Shown here piece by piece: positions 11,801 through 24,529 of a DNA stretch of 64,000 nt. The notes below the pieces were generated by a model, which saw nothing but the letters and a program-made list of their open reading frames with translations, did not search any database and was not told where the DNA came from. Numbering within the stretch: the stretch's first letter is position 1; every line of letters starts with the position of its first letter. The position numbers were made by a program, and so were the translations under genes. Origin of the DNA: Archilochus colubris. Its lineage: Eukaryota; Chordata; Aves; Apodiformes; Trochilidae. Location: NCBI GenBank assembly GCA_023079485.1, contig CM041084.1:103918467-103982466 (forward strand), read 5' to 3'.

Positions 11801-13239
11801 CTCTCAGACAGGTTTTACTTTTCTGTCAGATGCATCTATACCTGCCATTTGCTGTGCCTCGAAAGGAAAAGTGAGGGCAAAGACATCACATGCTCTTTTG
11901 CAAGAACTTTTCAACTTCATACTGTGTTTGGACGCATGTGTGCTAGGTGCTAAACATACAAGCTCTTAATGAATGAAGAAGGGCATATGCTGAATTATCT
12001 CACTGGTATTCCCTATGCAATTTCAAAGCAAAACAATGTGTCTTTTATATATGATTCATCCCCCCGGAATTCATGCCTTCATAGCACCTTTTCTAAAACA
12101 GGAAACAAATACAGGTTGCTAAGCTACTTCAGTGCTCTGAAAAATCTTACTGCCATTTCCATTGTCCAGTTTGTGTTCTGGGGGCTGTGCTCCATCACAG
12201 AGACTTTTTTTTCTTCTCCCATAACAATACTTGCTCTTTTTACCTTTGCCTTACTTTCCGGTGAAGGTAAAAACTTACAGATTCCTTTCACCATACAACT
12301 CTTATACCTGTGCCAAATGGGCACTGGCCTCACATTGTTCCACCTGGTTGGGAAGTGCCCGGGAGATGCAGATCAAAATTCTCCAGGCATACGTGGAAAT
12401 CCTCCAGGCAGCAAGGCACCAAGCCAGTACTGTTGACCTTATACTCCTTGCTGGAGCACTCACTCAAGAACATGTCAGTGTCTGGGTCAGGACACTTCAT
12501 GCTTCAGCCAGCACCAGAGCTTTTGCCCAGCAGCTGAAGTAATCTGCATCTCAAAGCTCCACTCCCTCATCTTTCCATCTTCAGCATGGCTGCACAAAAA
12601 TCTCATAGAGTATCCAGTTTATACAGAACTTCTTCTCACCTGTATCTCTTAAGAGTGGATGTACTTAGGTTAACTAGGTTACGAGTCATAAATAGGAATG
12701 GTTAATGTGATTGTAAAAGCTTCCCCCAGATCCTGGTCGATATTGTAACTCTGACCTGTAATACACTCTCCCAGCAATTCCAGTACTGGGCGTCTCTTAA
12801 GCAAATATGGCTAATCACTTCAACAGGTTGCTGACTTTTATGAATTGAATTGCACAGCAAATAGCTGTGACAGAGAGTACAACATCGCCGGACAAGAAAA
12901 CAACATCATTACATAGGGCAGAATGTGCCTTCATTTCAAGGCAAGAGCAAAACAGTTGCTGAGTACTTTTTTCAAAAGAAGGGTGTTGCTTGAGGAGGTG
13001 GGTGGTTTTCTGTTGGGAGTTTTGTGGCATGTATCAGGGCAGCTGGTGCTGAAAGGATGGAGCAGATACCCGGAGAGCTGGATTCTGGCTTTCCATTTTC
13101 CAAGACAGGCCACTTGATGCTGAGTAATGTGTGGCAATGCGGCTGAGCAAAAGCAGATGCAGAGGCAAACCCTACAAGGTACTACTTCAGCAGTGTCAGA
13201 GCGGTGAAACCCTCCACAGAAGGAACCAAACCCTCACAA
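8867..13239. other. Non-coding sequence
   Basis: More than 4 kb of unique, mostly AT-rich sequence. Frames of 117-155 codons at 9146-9499, 10428-10874, 10637-11041 and 11969-12436 have no domain, have unfavourable composition, and overlap antisense frames. A perfect T10A10 palindrome lies at 11145-11164. Confidence 0.5.
11145..11164. repeat. T10A10 palindromic tract
   Basis: Ten Ts are followed directly by ten As and then CC. A shorter relative, T8A8 followed by CC, occurs at 31971-31986. Such tracts are rigid and usually nucleosome-disfavouring. No element boundary is visible around either one. Confidence 0.85.
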
Positions 13240-13495
13240 AGACAGCGGCTTTCTCCCGCTGCCTACGCGGCTCTAAGATGCCTCGCCCCACCCGATGCCC
13301 CTCTCGGCACCTCCCTTCCCTCCCCTGCCTGCCTGGCAGGCGCGGAGATACCCGGGGAAGGACCAGGGGATGCGGGGGGAGCGGGGGAGGTGCGTATCGA
13401 TCCCTCCCCCACCGCCCCAGCCCCTCCTGCCGCCGCGACGGGCTCCCGCCCGGCCCGGCCCCTGCTGCCTCTCGCCGCCACGCCACCCCGATGCT
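13240..13495. promoter_or_regulatory. CpG island abutting a CR1
   Basis: About 255 bp containing roughly two dozen CpG dinucleotides, against a background where CpG is rare. It carries GGGCGG-like and CCCGCC runs and a possible splice donor (GAG|GTGCGT near 13390). No TATA box or confirmed exon is visible. The 204-codon frame through it begins at a GTG and ends inside CR1 sequence, so it is not a gene. The island may be an orphan promoter or the start of a non-coding RNA. The CR1 3' end lies within a few bases of its right edge. Confidence 0.6.
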
Positions 13496-13497
13496 TT

Positions 13498-14200
13498 CAT
13501 CTGGTTGGGAAAGACCCTTAAGGTCTTTGAGTCCAACCTCTAGCCCAGCACGCTGCCATGTCCCCACTAAACCATGGCCCTCAGCACCCCATCTACACAG
13601 AAATACCTTTGGGGACCCTGAGTCCACCACTCTCCAGGGCAGTCTGTTCCAGCACTTGCCAACCCTTTCAGTGAAAATATGTACCCTAGTACCCAATCTA
13701 AACCTCCCCTGGCACAACAGTTTCCTCTTTTCCTATTGCTTGTGACTTGGGAGAAGAGACAACCCCCCCCTTGCTACAACCTCCTTTCTGGTAGTTGTAG
13801 AGAGCAGTAACATCTCCTCTCAGCCTTTTCTCCAGTTCCCCCAGATGCTACTTCTACGACTTGTGCTCTACACCCTTCACCAGTTTGGTTGCCCTTCTCT
13901 GGATGTGCCCCAGCAGCTCAATGTCCTTGTAGTGAAGGACCCAGAACTGAACACAGTACTCAAGGTGCAGCCTCACCAGTGCTGAGTAAAGGGGCACGAT
14001 CCCTTCCCTTCTCCTACTGGCTATGCTATTCCTAATAGAAGCCAGGATGCTGCTGGCCTTCTTGGCCACCTGGGCACACTGCTGGCTCACATTCTGCTGG
14101 CTGTGGATTGACACCCCAGCTCATTTTCTGCTGGGCAGCTTTCCATCCACTTTTCCCCAAGCCTCTTGCATGGGGCTGTTGTAACCCATCAGCAGCTAAT
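13498..14200 (-). mobile_element. CR1 LINE, 3' portion with ORF2 remnant
   Basis: A minus-strand CR1 of about 700 bp covers the 3' UTR and the C-terminal part of ORF2 (reverse transcriptase protein). On the minus strand, 14114-13854 encodes a degraded but clear CR1 segment with '[11 protein letters not shown]' and '[10 protein letters not shown]'. Further on, 13717-13513 contains 'CQGRFRLGT', 'FTERVGKCWNRLP' and 'RVVDS'. The two pieces are in different frames, so at least one frameshift separates them. The element stops at its 5' side near 14200, within the block usually containing 'ggggttgttgtgaccc'. The 3' short repeat is almost lost. Confidence 0.95.
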
Positions 14201-17200
14201 CCCTCCATTAAAGGAAACATCTCATCTGGTATACTTTGCCATTGGCAATCTTCTCCAATTCCAATTCCACCTCTTGCCCCAGTTAATTTAAATTATTTCA
14301 ATCTTGCCACACCTGAAATACATTTGGCTGTATCTTTCTTGCAATATATGGACTGAATTTACATTACCATAATTTAGTTTTCTAAAGGTTTTGACATAAT
14401 TAGCCAGTCAAGCTAGATAAACTGTAGATTGCATTATACTTCAAGTATCAAAGAGCATTCAAAGCAATTGGAATACTCTGGAAATAATTTCCCTGCAATT
14501 TTCAGCAGTTTAATACAAATTCTTGGTAAAATGATACATTAGTCACATATTAGTCACAATATGTCTTTAATAACTTGCAGCTCATTTTAGCTGTACTAAA
14601 AATAGTGGTTAAAGTCCTCATTAATTATAAGGAAGTTGGATAGTAAATTGCTACAAAAAGCTTTCATGCCAGGAACTGCAGCTCCCTTGTTTGCATTTGA
14701 TGTCTGTATTATGAGAAAAATAATGTTTCCTCTTCCAAAACCACAGTCTGTGGTCCAGAAGATCTGGCAAAACTCTCTCCTGAAAAAAAAAACAGGGGAA
14801 AGACTGTGGGGATGAGCAAGATTCAGGTGGTATCTCTGACACCTGGAGTTCATGAAGTCCTTTTCCTTCCAGCTGGGAATGGCCCTGGGGCACAAAGTTA
14901 CTGCGGAGAGAGACTGGGAGATATGGGAAAGCACCCTGTGGTTTTGAAAAGGGATTACCTGTTTTCTCTTTTCATAATTTACCCAGAAATGAAGAATCTG
15001 CTGCCTAAAGGCTTCTTGAGCACACACTTTCCACCCCATGGTTTTAAAATTTTCCCCTGGAGCAGTAGTGATGCAACCTTGCAGCACAGCACCGATGATG
15101 GCAAGAGAGGGTGCAGCAAGCTCCAGGGCTTGCCGCTGGTTTTGTGTCACTGGCTTTAGTGACATTACACAGATGAATGTCTGGGGTTGTTGGTGGCACT
15201 TGTAAGACAGGTTTTGATTAACACTGGAGATAGCATGATTTTACAGGGAATCCCACTGATTTCAGGAGGCTAATTGCAGCGTGTGGGACTAGAGGTCATT
15301 AAAACCGTCACTACTGCCCTGAAGTTAAACCATCAATGTCTCTTCAGAAGAATTTGGTTAGTAGTATATTTGCATCCAATGGGAACCCAGGCAAGTGAGC
15401 AAGAGATGATACCAGTCTACAGAAAGAATGACTGGGGTGAAGAAACGTTGATAGGGAAGAACTATGGCATTAGTAGAATCAGAGTTACATTTCTAAGCAG
15501 CCTAAACTCACCTTAGACAAGCCTGTCTAATCCTGCTTGGCTGGAAGGCAAAACAGCTGAATAGTGAATGTAGAGCTGGATGAGAAACTTCCATGCTCAT
15601 GTGTGTGTGAGTCTAGGGCCAGGAAGAAGGTCAAGATGCCCCAGACCTGGTGCCTTCTCCCTTGACTCTGGTGGCCCCTGTCCAACCTTCCACAGCAGGC
15701 AGCAAAACTCCCAGGCAGCCAGCAGTGCAACTCCCTTGTCAGACAAACCTATTATAAAGTCCAGTGTCAAACAAACAAAAGGAGACCTTTTTCTCATGCA
15801 AAAATGAGGGATGATAGGGTGGCACTTGTTCCCCCTTGGCATGGAACGGAGGGATGAAATGTACACAGGTCTGGAGAGGGGTTAAAGAAATTCAGGGAGC
15901 ATGCATCCACCAGCTGACTTCTGAAAGGTGATAAGTTTTGCTGGCAAAGGAGAGTTTCATACAAGATCCACTATTCCTGTGTGCCAGATTCCAGTCCCCT
16001 TGGTGAGAAGCTGGGGGGTTGCTGGTGGGGCAGCTCAGGCACTACCATGCTCATCAGCACCTTCTCCTTTGTGACTCTGATGGCTCAGGCCAGTAAAGTG
16101 TGCACAGGAATTCACTGTATCAGAAGAATGACACCTTTTTTTCTGCAGTTTTTCTCCTTAATTCAGCTTCATGCTACATCTTCTGACATGGGCGTCTTTG
16201 GGTAAGTGTAGGGTTAGACTGAAGAAGTAATACAAAATAAAAAAACATCCTACCTAATGTCATTACTACACAATTTCCTTGCTAAAATACAATTGTCTAA
16301 GCTGGCATACTATGGCACTCTATGAGTTTCTGTGATTGAAGGCCATGTCTATAAAAATGTGTTACTGCTTTTTCTGTGTCTCAGACTTGATGGATTTTTC
16401 TGAACATATTCACTTTTTTGTTTTCTTTGGTTTTGTCACGTAGGTATAGTGGTGGTGATTGTTACAAAAGGCAGAATTTTATTTATAAAGCCACTAAAAT
16501 CTACATTCTTCCCAAAATCTTCCCCGAAAATCCAGACTCAACCCTTTTGTCTTCAAAACCCAGAGGCTCCAACTATGTTACTGTGATATATTAAGACTGG
16601 CTAAGTGTTTGCACAACAGATGAGGATCTCAGAGGCTTGTTTCACTGGAAGGAGTCCGAGAGCACAGCTCTATCTCAACATGCAGTACAAAAAAGACAAT
16701 GATCCAAAGCTCACATTACCTAAACCAGTTAGTTAACAGGAGTTTAGCCAGTGTCTGCTAGTGGATTAGAGTAATGGGACCTGTTCATAGGCCATCCAAG
16801 GTCGTCTCAGTTATTGTGAAGGGTCCCATCCCTAAACTCTTCTAAATGCCAAGAGTCAGATAAAGCTGGGTGTCGTGAAGTTTTCCAGCAGGGAGCATGA
16901 AGCTGAGCTCATCCTGCCCCTTGCTTGGGCACGGAGAACATTCCCAGACTCACTCCAGTGGCAGTGACTGCGAGTAGAGCAGCACTGAGGAGAATTCCTC
17001 AAAAACACTGGCTCAAGGGCCACTTCAGCTCCTTGGTCTCCTGCAGCTCTTGCACTCCTGCTATGGCAGTGACCAAGGAGCATTGCGAAACTCTTGCTGC
17101 ACGTAGGCAGGGGGGCTGCTGGAACAGGACAAGTTTTGAGGCTGCCTTGCAGATCTAGGAAGGGAACAGTAGCTCAGAAAGATTGCTAGGTTGTGTCCTA

Positions 17201-20200
17201 CTGTGCAGCCTGTGGCATCCTGCTCCTTCAGACCGATGCTACCAGGGTTAAAAGCAGAGAATGTGTGTGTGATTAAGGAATTTTCAGGCATCTTGAAGAA
17301 CACCTTCCAGAGGAAACTAAGTGCTTCTGAGGACCAGCAGCCAGGTGTTTGCTTTCTCCTTTCTGCAGCCTGGTGCCAGGTTAGCACATGAGAAGTTTTT
17401 TTCTTATTTATTCTTCCAAACTTGGCCAGGTTTGCTGTCTCATCCAACATGTTGAGAGGAAGTAATTTGTGCAATGGTTCTTGGGGTCAGCTTTTTATTA
17501 AACCATAAACTGTTCATCCAGACTTTACTAGATCTGTATCCTGACCTGTCTGAGGGCCCTGCCTGGGCTAGTAAGAAGCACATAAGAAAGAGGCTTAGAC
17601 TTTGCAGATGATGTCACCAGAAACTCTCTGTGACTAGAGCTATTTTCATGCTTTCTGGCACTGGACTGGTCACAGGACCATCTGGCTCCTTTCCTGGTTC
17701 AGCCTTGAATTGAAGTTGAGTTCAATTTCCATGCCCTGGAATCAAATGAGCTATAACCTGGGAAAGGAATTTAGGGGTTCCACCAATGGAAGATGCCTGT
17801 AGACATCTTTGATAAAAATGCCACTTCTGGTGTTGCCTTGCCCACTTTTTTGTGTAGGAATCAGCCCTTTTTTTCCCCAGTTGAGCAGAGCAAGGAGGAC
17901 GCTGAAGAGGCAAGCCACTAGAAGAATGGAGAGCAATCCCCAAAGAGCTGTGGCCTGGAAATCAGGCAGAAGATCTCTCGTGGCATCCTTTGTTGGGTAC
18001 GGTTTCTGGATTGCCCTTCACCACAGGGCTTGTGGAGACTTTTCATTTAGCATGACCAGCAAGGAGCAATCGGGGCAGTGGACATCCGAGTCAGCAGTCC
18101 CTGAAACAAAAAGCTCCATAGAACCTATTTACATTGGCTGCTCTATCTGTCAGAAATCATGGACTAAGATTTATTTATACTGTTGTCATAAGATGACCAC
18201 TGCCTTTTCCTGGCAGCAAGCTCTAAAAGAGTCATTCAGAATCTGTTGGCATTTAGGATAGTAAAGTAAGTCCATTCTAAGCTGATGATGCTGAACTATA
18301 ATGGAAATGAGATGAAACTGTATTATGGGACAGACACTGCCAAGCCATGTTATTATGCATAAATGACAGTTCCAAAATGAACATAGAGAGACCTCAAGCT
18401 TTTAAGCCCAAAATCTTGAGAAGGAAAACATGGATTCAGTTGCCTAATCCTAGAGACCCATAATTGAAAACTTTTGGGCATTCAGCTCCAAGAGGTCCCT
18501 TTGGGGGCAGTGGCACAGTACCACTGATGTTAATTCAGATATTTAAATTGACTGGGTAGGGTGGTAAATTATCATTTGGATACACCTTGTGTGAGTGCTT
18601 TCTGCTCACAAGCGGTTTCTAGATCAGCATGGAGATGTTTTTGGATTGTTCTTTGGAAGTCCCTAGCCCTCATCTCTCATGATAGATTCAGCCTTCAACA
18701 TTAATATCCCATTCTGGATTCTGCCACTACTGCCTATTACATGTATTTATTTTGTGGGTGCCTAGTCCTTTGCTAAGGACTATCCTAAGGGTTGTGAATT
18801 GCACTGAGTGAACACTAGCCAGAAAATGTATCTTTTGGAATAACTTTATTTGCCCAGTTTTGTATCTCTCCTTTACTGACTTCTTGCAAGTGATCCCCTG
18901 GCAGGCAAAGTGATACACTGGGAGCATATATTGCAGATTATGCACACCACAATTCACACGCTATTCCAATGGGCCCTAGGGGGAAAAAAAATCTGCTAGA
19001 GCAGGATGCTGGGAAACTGTCCTTTATTCACTCTTCATTTCAGTGAGGGTGAAGCAGTCCAAGAGGCTGGAGAAAAGTCTTGTGACATGTGCATAACATT
19101 CCCTGCTGCTCATTGGAAAAACTATGCACTTATTAGAAGGAGTAAGGGATTCCTGACTGATGGAAGAACATGACTCTGCTCTCTGCTGAACTCTCAGCAT
19201 TGCAGCTGTCTGCATTTCAGAGTCAAAAATAACATTTCAGAAGTGGGCCAAGGCACACATTTCTTACTGCCACCTTTTGCCACAGCAGGAATCATAGATT
19301 GCCTTTCTCCCTCACTCCATTCTCTGCAATCCAAATTTCCCTGAGAAACTAAGGCACGTAGAAAGCCTATTTCCATTTACCCCAGCTATCAGACTACTAT
19401 CAGCTGAAGCCATTTAAAGCCATTAATGCTTCTGCTTTTACCATAACAAACAGCTTATTCTCTGAGCTCATTCATGAAAATGAAATTAATTTTAGAGGCT
19501 GATAGTGACAGATACAGTGCGTGTTATTTTTACTGAAGGAAATATGTCTAATTCTAGGCTTACTGGTGATGCTCAGGTATGTGCTGCAGCTGGGCCAAAG
19601 CCACTGGATGCTGGTGAGCTTCCCTTGATATGATGCCAGATTTTCCCCACGGGAAATCTGTCCCTTTTTAGGTAGGGGCATCTGCCTAATGTGCTATTTA
19701 TAACATATTTATTTCACAGAAACGAATTTAGAGTTATAATTGCATTCAGATATGCAATGAATTACATGAATACATTTATGAAAATACTTTAAAAAATACT
19801 TTGGGAATTATAACAATATGAATAAAGAGGTCCCTGGAGATATTAATGAAATTAGGTCAGCATAAACAAGACCACATACAAATTCCCTGGGTTTGGTTGC
19901 GTTATTTCTGACTTTGATATTGATACTGGTATAAGCAAGAACTGAATCAGGTCCTCGTTGCTTTCCAAAGTTTGGAAGGACATCATGCATAAAACTTAAT
20001 GCTTTTCAGACTTCGTAGTTGAGTACACTCGTCTGAATTCTCTTTCATAATGGCCAAGCCATTAAAAGGAGACCTTTCTACCCCTCTAGCATGTAACAGC
20101 ATTAATAAATCAAGTGATTTCTTGCGGGCCAAAGTAAGTTGGTCTAAAAAAAAAATTATATAATATGCAGGTTATGTAGCTGTGATCTTCTTTACCCTCA

Positions 20201-21475
20201 ATAATGCACTTCTTTATCCAGCATATATTGCAGTTGTTTAAAGAAAACATAAAGTCAATATTCCTTTAGGATAAAACTTCTGGTTGAAAAGATGTAGCAA
20301 TAGCTATGCATGTAATATAGTTTAACAATCTTAAATATTCCAGACAGGAAAAGTTTTTTGTCAAAGTCTCTGACAGTTTAAACTTTAAAGCTTCAGCAAA
20401 ACTTTTAAACTTTTAAACTTTGAACCTGTTTGAACTTCATTTGATTTATGAATTATTAAATGTACCACTGAAATTCACCGTCTTTATTTTCATCTAGTAA
20501 AGATTTTTTGTTTAAAAGCTACAGATGAAAAGTGGGAACTAAGGAAATACAGCCTGAGGAGATTATAGCCCTGTTTTATCAGAACAGCATTCCTCTCAGC
20601 TGTATAAAACAAAACCCCAGTAAAATATTTAGAAGTGGGAGAGATAAAGGACTAAAACTGGTATATACAAAGGGTGGGGAAAATGAATGCTAAACTGGAA
20701 AACCGGATTAGGCAAGATTTTGAAAATTAGATACCTCTAAAATAATTATTTAACTCTTCCTTCACATCGTACTCTGTTTTTCTATGTCAGGATTAAGACA
20801 AGGGCAGCACCAGGTTAACAATGTCTTTAACATGAAGTCGAGGGCAGTGGGAAGGAGGAAGGCATTACTTTAGCAAGTTGCTCTGGAGGAAACAAATTTC
20901 TGGAAAGGGAAATTCCCTGAATGGCTCCCAGAGTCCCGTGCCAGAGCGCTGGCTGTAATTTATGTCCCAGTTGATGGGGAACCTACTTAAATCACAGCAC
21001 TGAAACTGTATAGGTATAAAATGAAGAAGGTAAGTGGTCGGTGCCTCTGCAAAGCAGCATTCATGTGCTGCTAATTGCAGCTCTATGGGTTCATCCCAGC
21101 ACAATCTGGGCACTGCACAAGGGTACGGCAGGAGGATCTTTCCAAAAGCCTTTTGGGAAGCATGCCCTGGAAGAGGCACCCAGGGAGCATGGCTGCAGTG
21201 TGTGCACAGGCAGTGGGTATTTATAGCCTGTGTCTGAATGAGTCTATACAGATGCAGTTCATCTGGGAGTGTTAGATACTGTCTGCATATTGATGATCCC
21301 TTGCTAGCAGGATAAAATGCAAAATAAATAGAATACAAACCTGCTCGTTTGGTATCTAATGAACTACAAAAGTCTGCTTTGCTAGGTTACTTTGGGGTGT
21401 TCTTAGCAGAGCTAGCTAAGTCCCTGGGGAAGGCACCCATGTACGTGCCGGGAACAGAGAGGAGCTGGATAACTG
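14201..21475. other. Non-coding sequence, no supported gene
   Basis: Seven kilobases of unique sequence. Frames of 189 codons (14596-15165, minus), 150 codons (17809-18261, plus) and 157 codons (20865-21338, minus) are the longest. None shows a domain, a conserved motif or supported splice borders, and the plus-strand one opens at a TTG. The 19400-20500 segment is very AT-rich. At 20370-20435 the motif AAACTTTTAAAC and its variants recur several times. A good donor-like site (AAG|GTAAGT) lies at 21030, 15 bp after a TATAAAA sequence. Confidence 0.5.
20370..20435 (+). repeat. AACTTT(T)AAAC-type short repeats
   Basis: Imperfect reiteration of 'ttaaactttaaag', 'aacttttaaac', 'ttttaaactttg' and 'tttgaacttc' over about 65 bp. 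The unit spacing is 9-11 bp. This is low-complexity AT-rich sequence with no assigned function. Confidence 0.6.
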
Positions 21476-21909
21476 GAAGGAGAGGAGAGGAGAGGAGAGG
21501 AGAGGAGAGGAGAGGAGAGGAGAGGAGAGGAGAGGAGAGGAGAGGAGAGGAGAGGAGAGGAGAGGAGAGGAGAGGAGAGGGAGAGGAGAGGAGGAGAGGA
21601 GGAGAGGAGAGGAGGGAGAGAGGAGAGGAGAGGGAGAGAGGAGGAGAGGAGAGGAGGAGAGGAGAGGGAGAGGGGAGGAGGAGGGAGAGGAGGAGAGGAG
21701 AGGGAGAGGAGAGGAGGGAGGAGAGGAGAGGAGAGGAGAGGGAGAGGAGAGGGAGAGAGGGAGAGGGAGAGGAGAGGAGAGGGAGAGGGAGAGGAGAGGA
21801 GAGAGGGAGAGGGAGAGGAGAGGAGAGGAGAGGAGAGGAGAGGAGAGGAGGGAGAGGAGAGGAGAGGAGAGGAGAGGAGAGGAGAGGAGAGGAGAGGAGA
21901 GGAGAGGAG
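21476..21909 (+). repeat. Long (AGAGG)n polypurine pentanucleotide array
   Basis: 434 bp of almost pure purine. Perfect GGAGA pentamers run from 21476 to about 21580. A middle section (21580-21851) has irregular GGGAGA and GGAG insertions. Perfect pentamers resume at 21852-21909. The array ends at ggagag-gagg-ctctcc (21901-21916), a 6 bp hairpin. All three frames on both strands are open through it, giving spurious proteins of 184-203 residues (RRGEE- or SPLLS-type repeats). Arrays of this kind can form triplex (H-DNA) and are often mis-sized in assemblies. Confidence 0.97.
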
Positions 21910-24529
21910 GCTCTCCTGCTGGGGTAAAGGTATTGCTGCAAAGGCAGTACTCAGCAGCCACTGGGAAGCAGGGGTTGCTCCAGCCCTCCTGTGCGTCTTC
22001 CAGCAACTGTTGTCACAGGGCAATCACATTAATAAGGCTAAAGATAAAAGGGATAAAGCTCATAGGGGAAGCTGAATGAAACTGGAGCTGCATGGAGGCT
22101 GAAATACCAAAACTTGGCAAATGTGTAATGTCAACAATATAAGTTACAACTGAGCTTCTGAACTTGCAGCAAAAGGAACAGAAGACAAAGGTAAAAACAG
22201 AGGGGGGGGGAGGGGAGGAATGGGGAAGGCAGAGGCCAGAAACAAGGTAGTCCTCAGCCTGTGTATGCAGCCTATATCATAATACACACAGCAAAGTCTT
22301 AAGCTGGAGAGAAGCTAGATACATATTTTTCAATAAGGAACTTTTTGTCTGTTTCCTTATACCTTGTTCAGGAAGATATTTTCTTACATGAGAAAAGATG
22401 TAGTGAATTTACCTACTTCCAGGTGGAGCAGAAAATCAAGACTGTTCACCAGGGAGGGGAAAAACACCAGGACACCACACATGGGAAGTTGCTGTAAAGT
22501 GTGTCAAAGGATGCCTTGGGAGCATTGGGAACTGATTTAAATCATAGCACTTCAATTTATCTGATATTGAGTGGGTTTTACTGAGGGGCTGTCTTCAAAA
22601 TAGGGCTACTTGACATTTTTCTATTCTGGAGTGTATTTGCTTAGAAATACGAAAAATTTGGAAGGCTTATGGCTAAGGGGAACTGTTGAGAGGTGCAAAG
22701 CCCAGCTCTAGGACATGAAATTGCAGAGATCTGGACAGCCAGTGACTGTGTTAGCTCTGCAAGAGCAATCATGACTGTAATGGTTGCATTCACAGAATTG
22801 GGCATGTGGCAAAACTTGATTATGTTTCCTGAACAGAAAAATAACAGCACTAGTCCTCTGCAGTGCCATATGAATTTGCTCTTTTTTCTTAAGCAGTGCA
22901 CTAGAGAATTTTCCATAACAAATGCATGTAAGGACACTGGCTTGGATAAATTAGGGAAAGCCATTGAGAGTCTACCAGGTAAAGCTACCATGGTTGCATC
23001 CCCTATGCTGTTGAACCACAGCATCCTGTGACTTGGCAGCATTTCAGAACCAAGTGACCCTATGTGTTACTAGCATTCATCAGCGCTGTTTTAAACACAT
23101 AACCCACACTTGAATTCTGAAGACAGCTTCCTGATCTGGGAGAAAATAAAATAATTAAACCTTATTCTGAAAACTAGGTGAACTGGACAATTTTTACTTC
23201 CCTCAATAGCCATATGCATGCGGCCACACCAGATGACTGACTGGATACACCATGGCAAGAGTCTCTGCAGCCATTTATTCCATCACATTTCACTCGTGAT
23301 GTCTCTAGGGAAGCACTGAGACAGTAGCAACTCAAGACAGAAAGTGGGTTTAAAATCTGTTTTCTGTACAAGCTAAGAGAGAAAAGAAAATTTAAGTAAG
23401 GCCTAGCTACAAAGCCCAGGAGACTGGCAGTCATCTCAGCATCTCTGTGTGGAAAAGCATCTATCTCCCACCAACAAAGTCAATGCTCTTACATTGCATC
23501 CTATGACCAGGCTCAGATAAAAAGGGCTTTCTGGATGAAATAATCACAAGTTTGTGTATAAACATATTCCTTCTGATCTCCAACTGCTCTGGGATCAAAT
23601 TCTCTCCTAGCAGTGTCATTCGAAAGATGAGCCTCTGAACAGTGATGGAGGCTTCCATGTGCTACCTTAGTTGCATCAGAATTCATCAGTTCTACAGTAG
23701 AGGAACCAGTATATGCAGTTTTACCCATAGTGTTATTTTAGAAATAAACCGTTTGTCGTTTTGGCTTCACCACAGCCTTTCTGTTTTGTGCAGTCTGAAA
23801 TTTCCATTGGTGCCCTGACCCAGCCAGAGCCTTTGAATCGCTCTGTAGGAAATAGGTCAGTCCAGAGCAACCTGGTCTGTTGCTAAAAGCAAGCCTGTAC
23901 TTCAGGAAACAACCAGACAAAAAAAAAAAGCTTTGCTCTAGGCTTTTCTGTGAAATTTGTGGCAAAACTCAAGGAAACTGTGTACATCACAGGCATTTCA
24001 TTTTAAAAGAAATATTTAACAGTGGAATTTGTGACTCATGGAAATGCATTTTAATAGTTCTTCCCCAGCACAAAGAAAGAGGAAAACACACAGTCAGGGC
24101 AGGTAGAGGGTGACTGCTGCTGCTGGACTCGGCCACTTCAGCTTCTGGAACACTTGGGCAGCAGCAGAACCATGGGGAGCAGGGATTAGACAGCACTGCA
24201 ACAACTGGAACCACCAAGGCTGAAAGACTCTGATAACCTGAAAAATTTACTCATAAAGGACTTTTTTTTTTAAGCTCTGAGCCCTTTCACCTTCTGTTTC
24301 TGTTTCCTTTGCCTTTTATAAATGTGTATTGCCTTCTAGTGACCACTTTCAGTGCTTCTTGCCCCTCCAGGAACCTGGCAGCTCCCTGGGCCGTGCTTCC
24401 AACCGAGGGGGACTAGAGAACCCTTAGGGTACACGGAGGGGTGAAGGGAGGGAAAGTAAAGGAACCAGTGTCAAAAATTGCCAAACCTGCCATGCTCCCC
24501 ACCCAAATGCAGCCTTCAAAAGGGTGCTG
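21910..24529. other. Non-coding sequence
   Basis: Unique sequence. Frames of 112 codons (22693-23031, plus) and 133 codons (22641-23042, minus) lie opposite each other and show no known domain. A G-rich patch at 22202-22228 (nine Gs, then four, then four) could form a quadruplex. Confidence 0.5.
22202..22228 (+). other. G-rich patch, possible G-quadruplex
   Basis: A run of nine Gs is followed within 20 bp by two runs of four Gs and one GG pair. The sequence allows a G4 fold on the plus strand, but there is no promoter context. Confidence 0.5.

Noticed and set aside
12330..12440. Possible CR1 fragment ('cacctggttgggaagtgccc')
   Set aside because: Only a short stretch resembles the CR1 'ggttgggaaagacc' block, and the following bases do not continue the family sequence.
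13131..13745. 204-codon plus-strand frame
   Set aside because: It starts at GTG, crosses a CpG island, and ends inside antisense CR1 sequence. It is Arg/Pro/Ser-rich because of base composition.
14596..15165. 189-codon minus-strand frame
   Set aside because: It is the longest frame outside repeats, but it has no recognisable domain and random-like composition (many Cys, His, Phe, Trp). An antisense frame of 117 codons overlaps it.
15981..16205. Plus-strand exon ending at a GTAAGT donor
   Set aside because: The donor (CTTTGG|GTAAGT) is good and one frame is open, but the peptide is random-like and the upstream acceptor is ordinary. There was not enough to report it as an exon.
21387..22023. 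Open frames of 184-203 codons on both strands
   Set aside because: They are the AGAGG pentamer array read in all frames. The peptides are pure repeats, and the pentamer contains no stop in any register.
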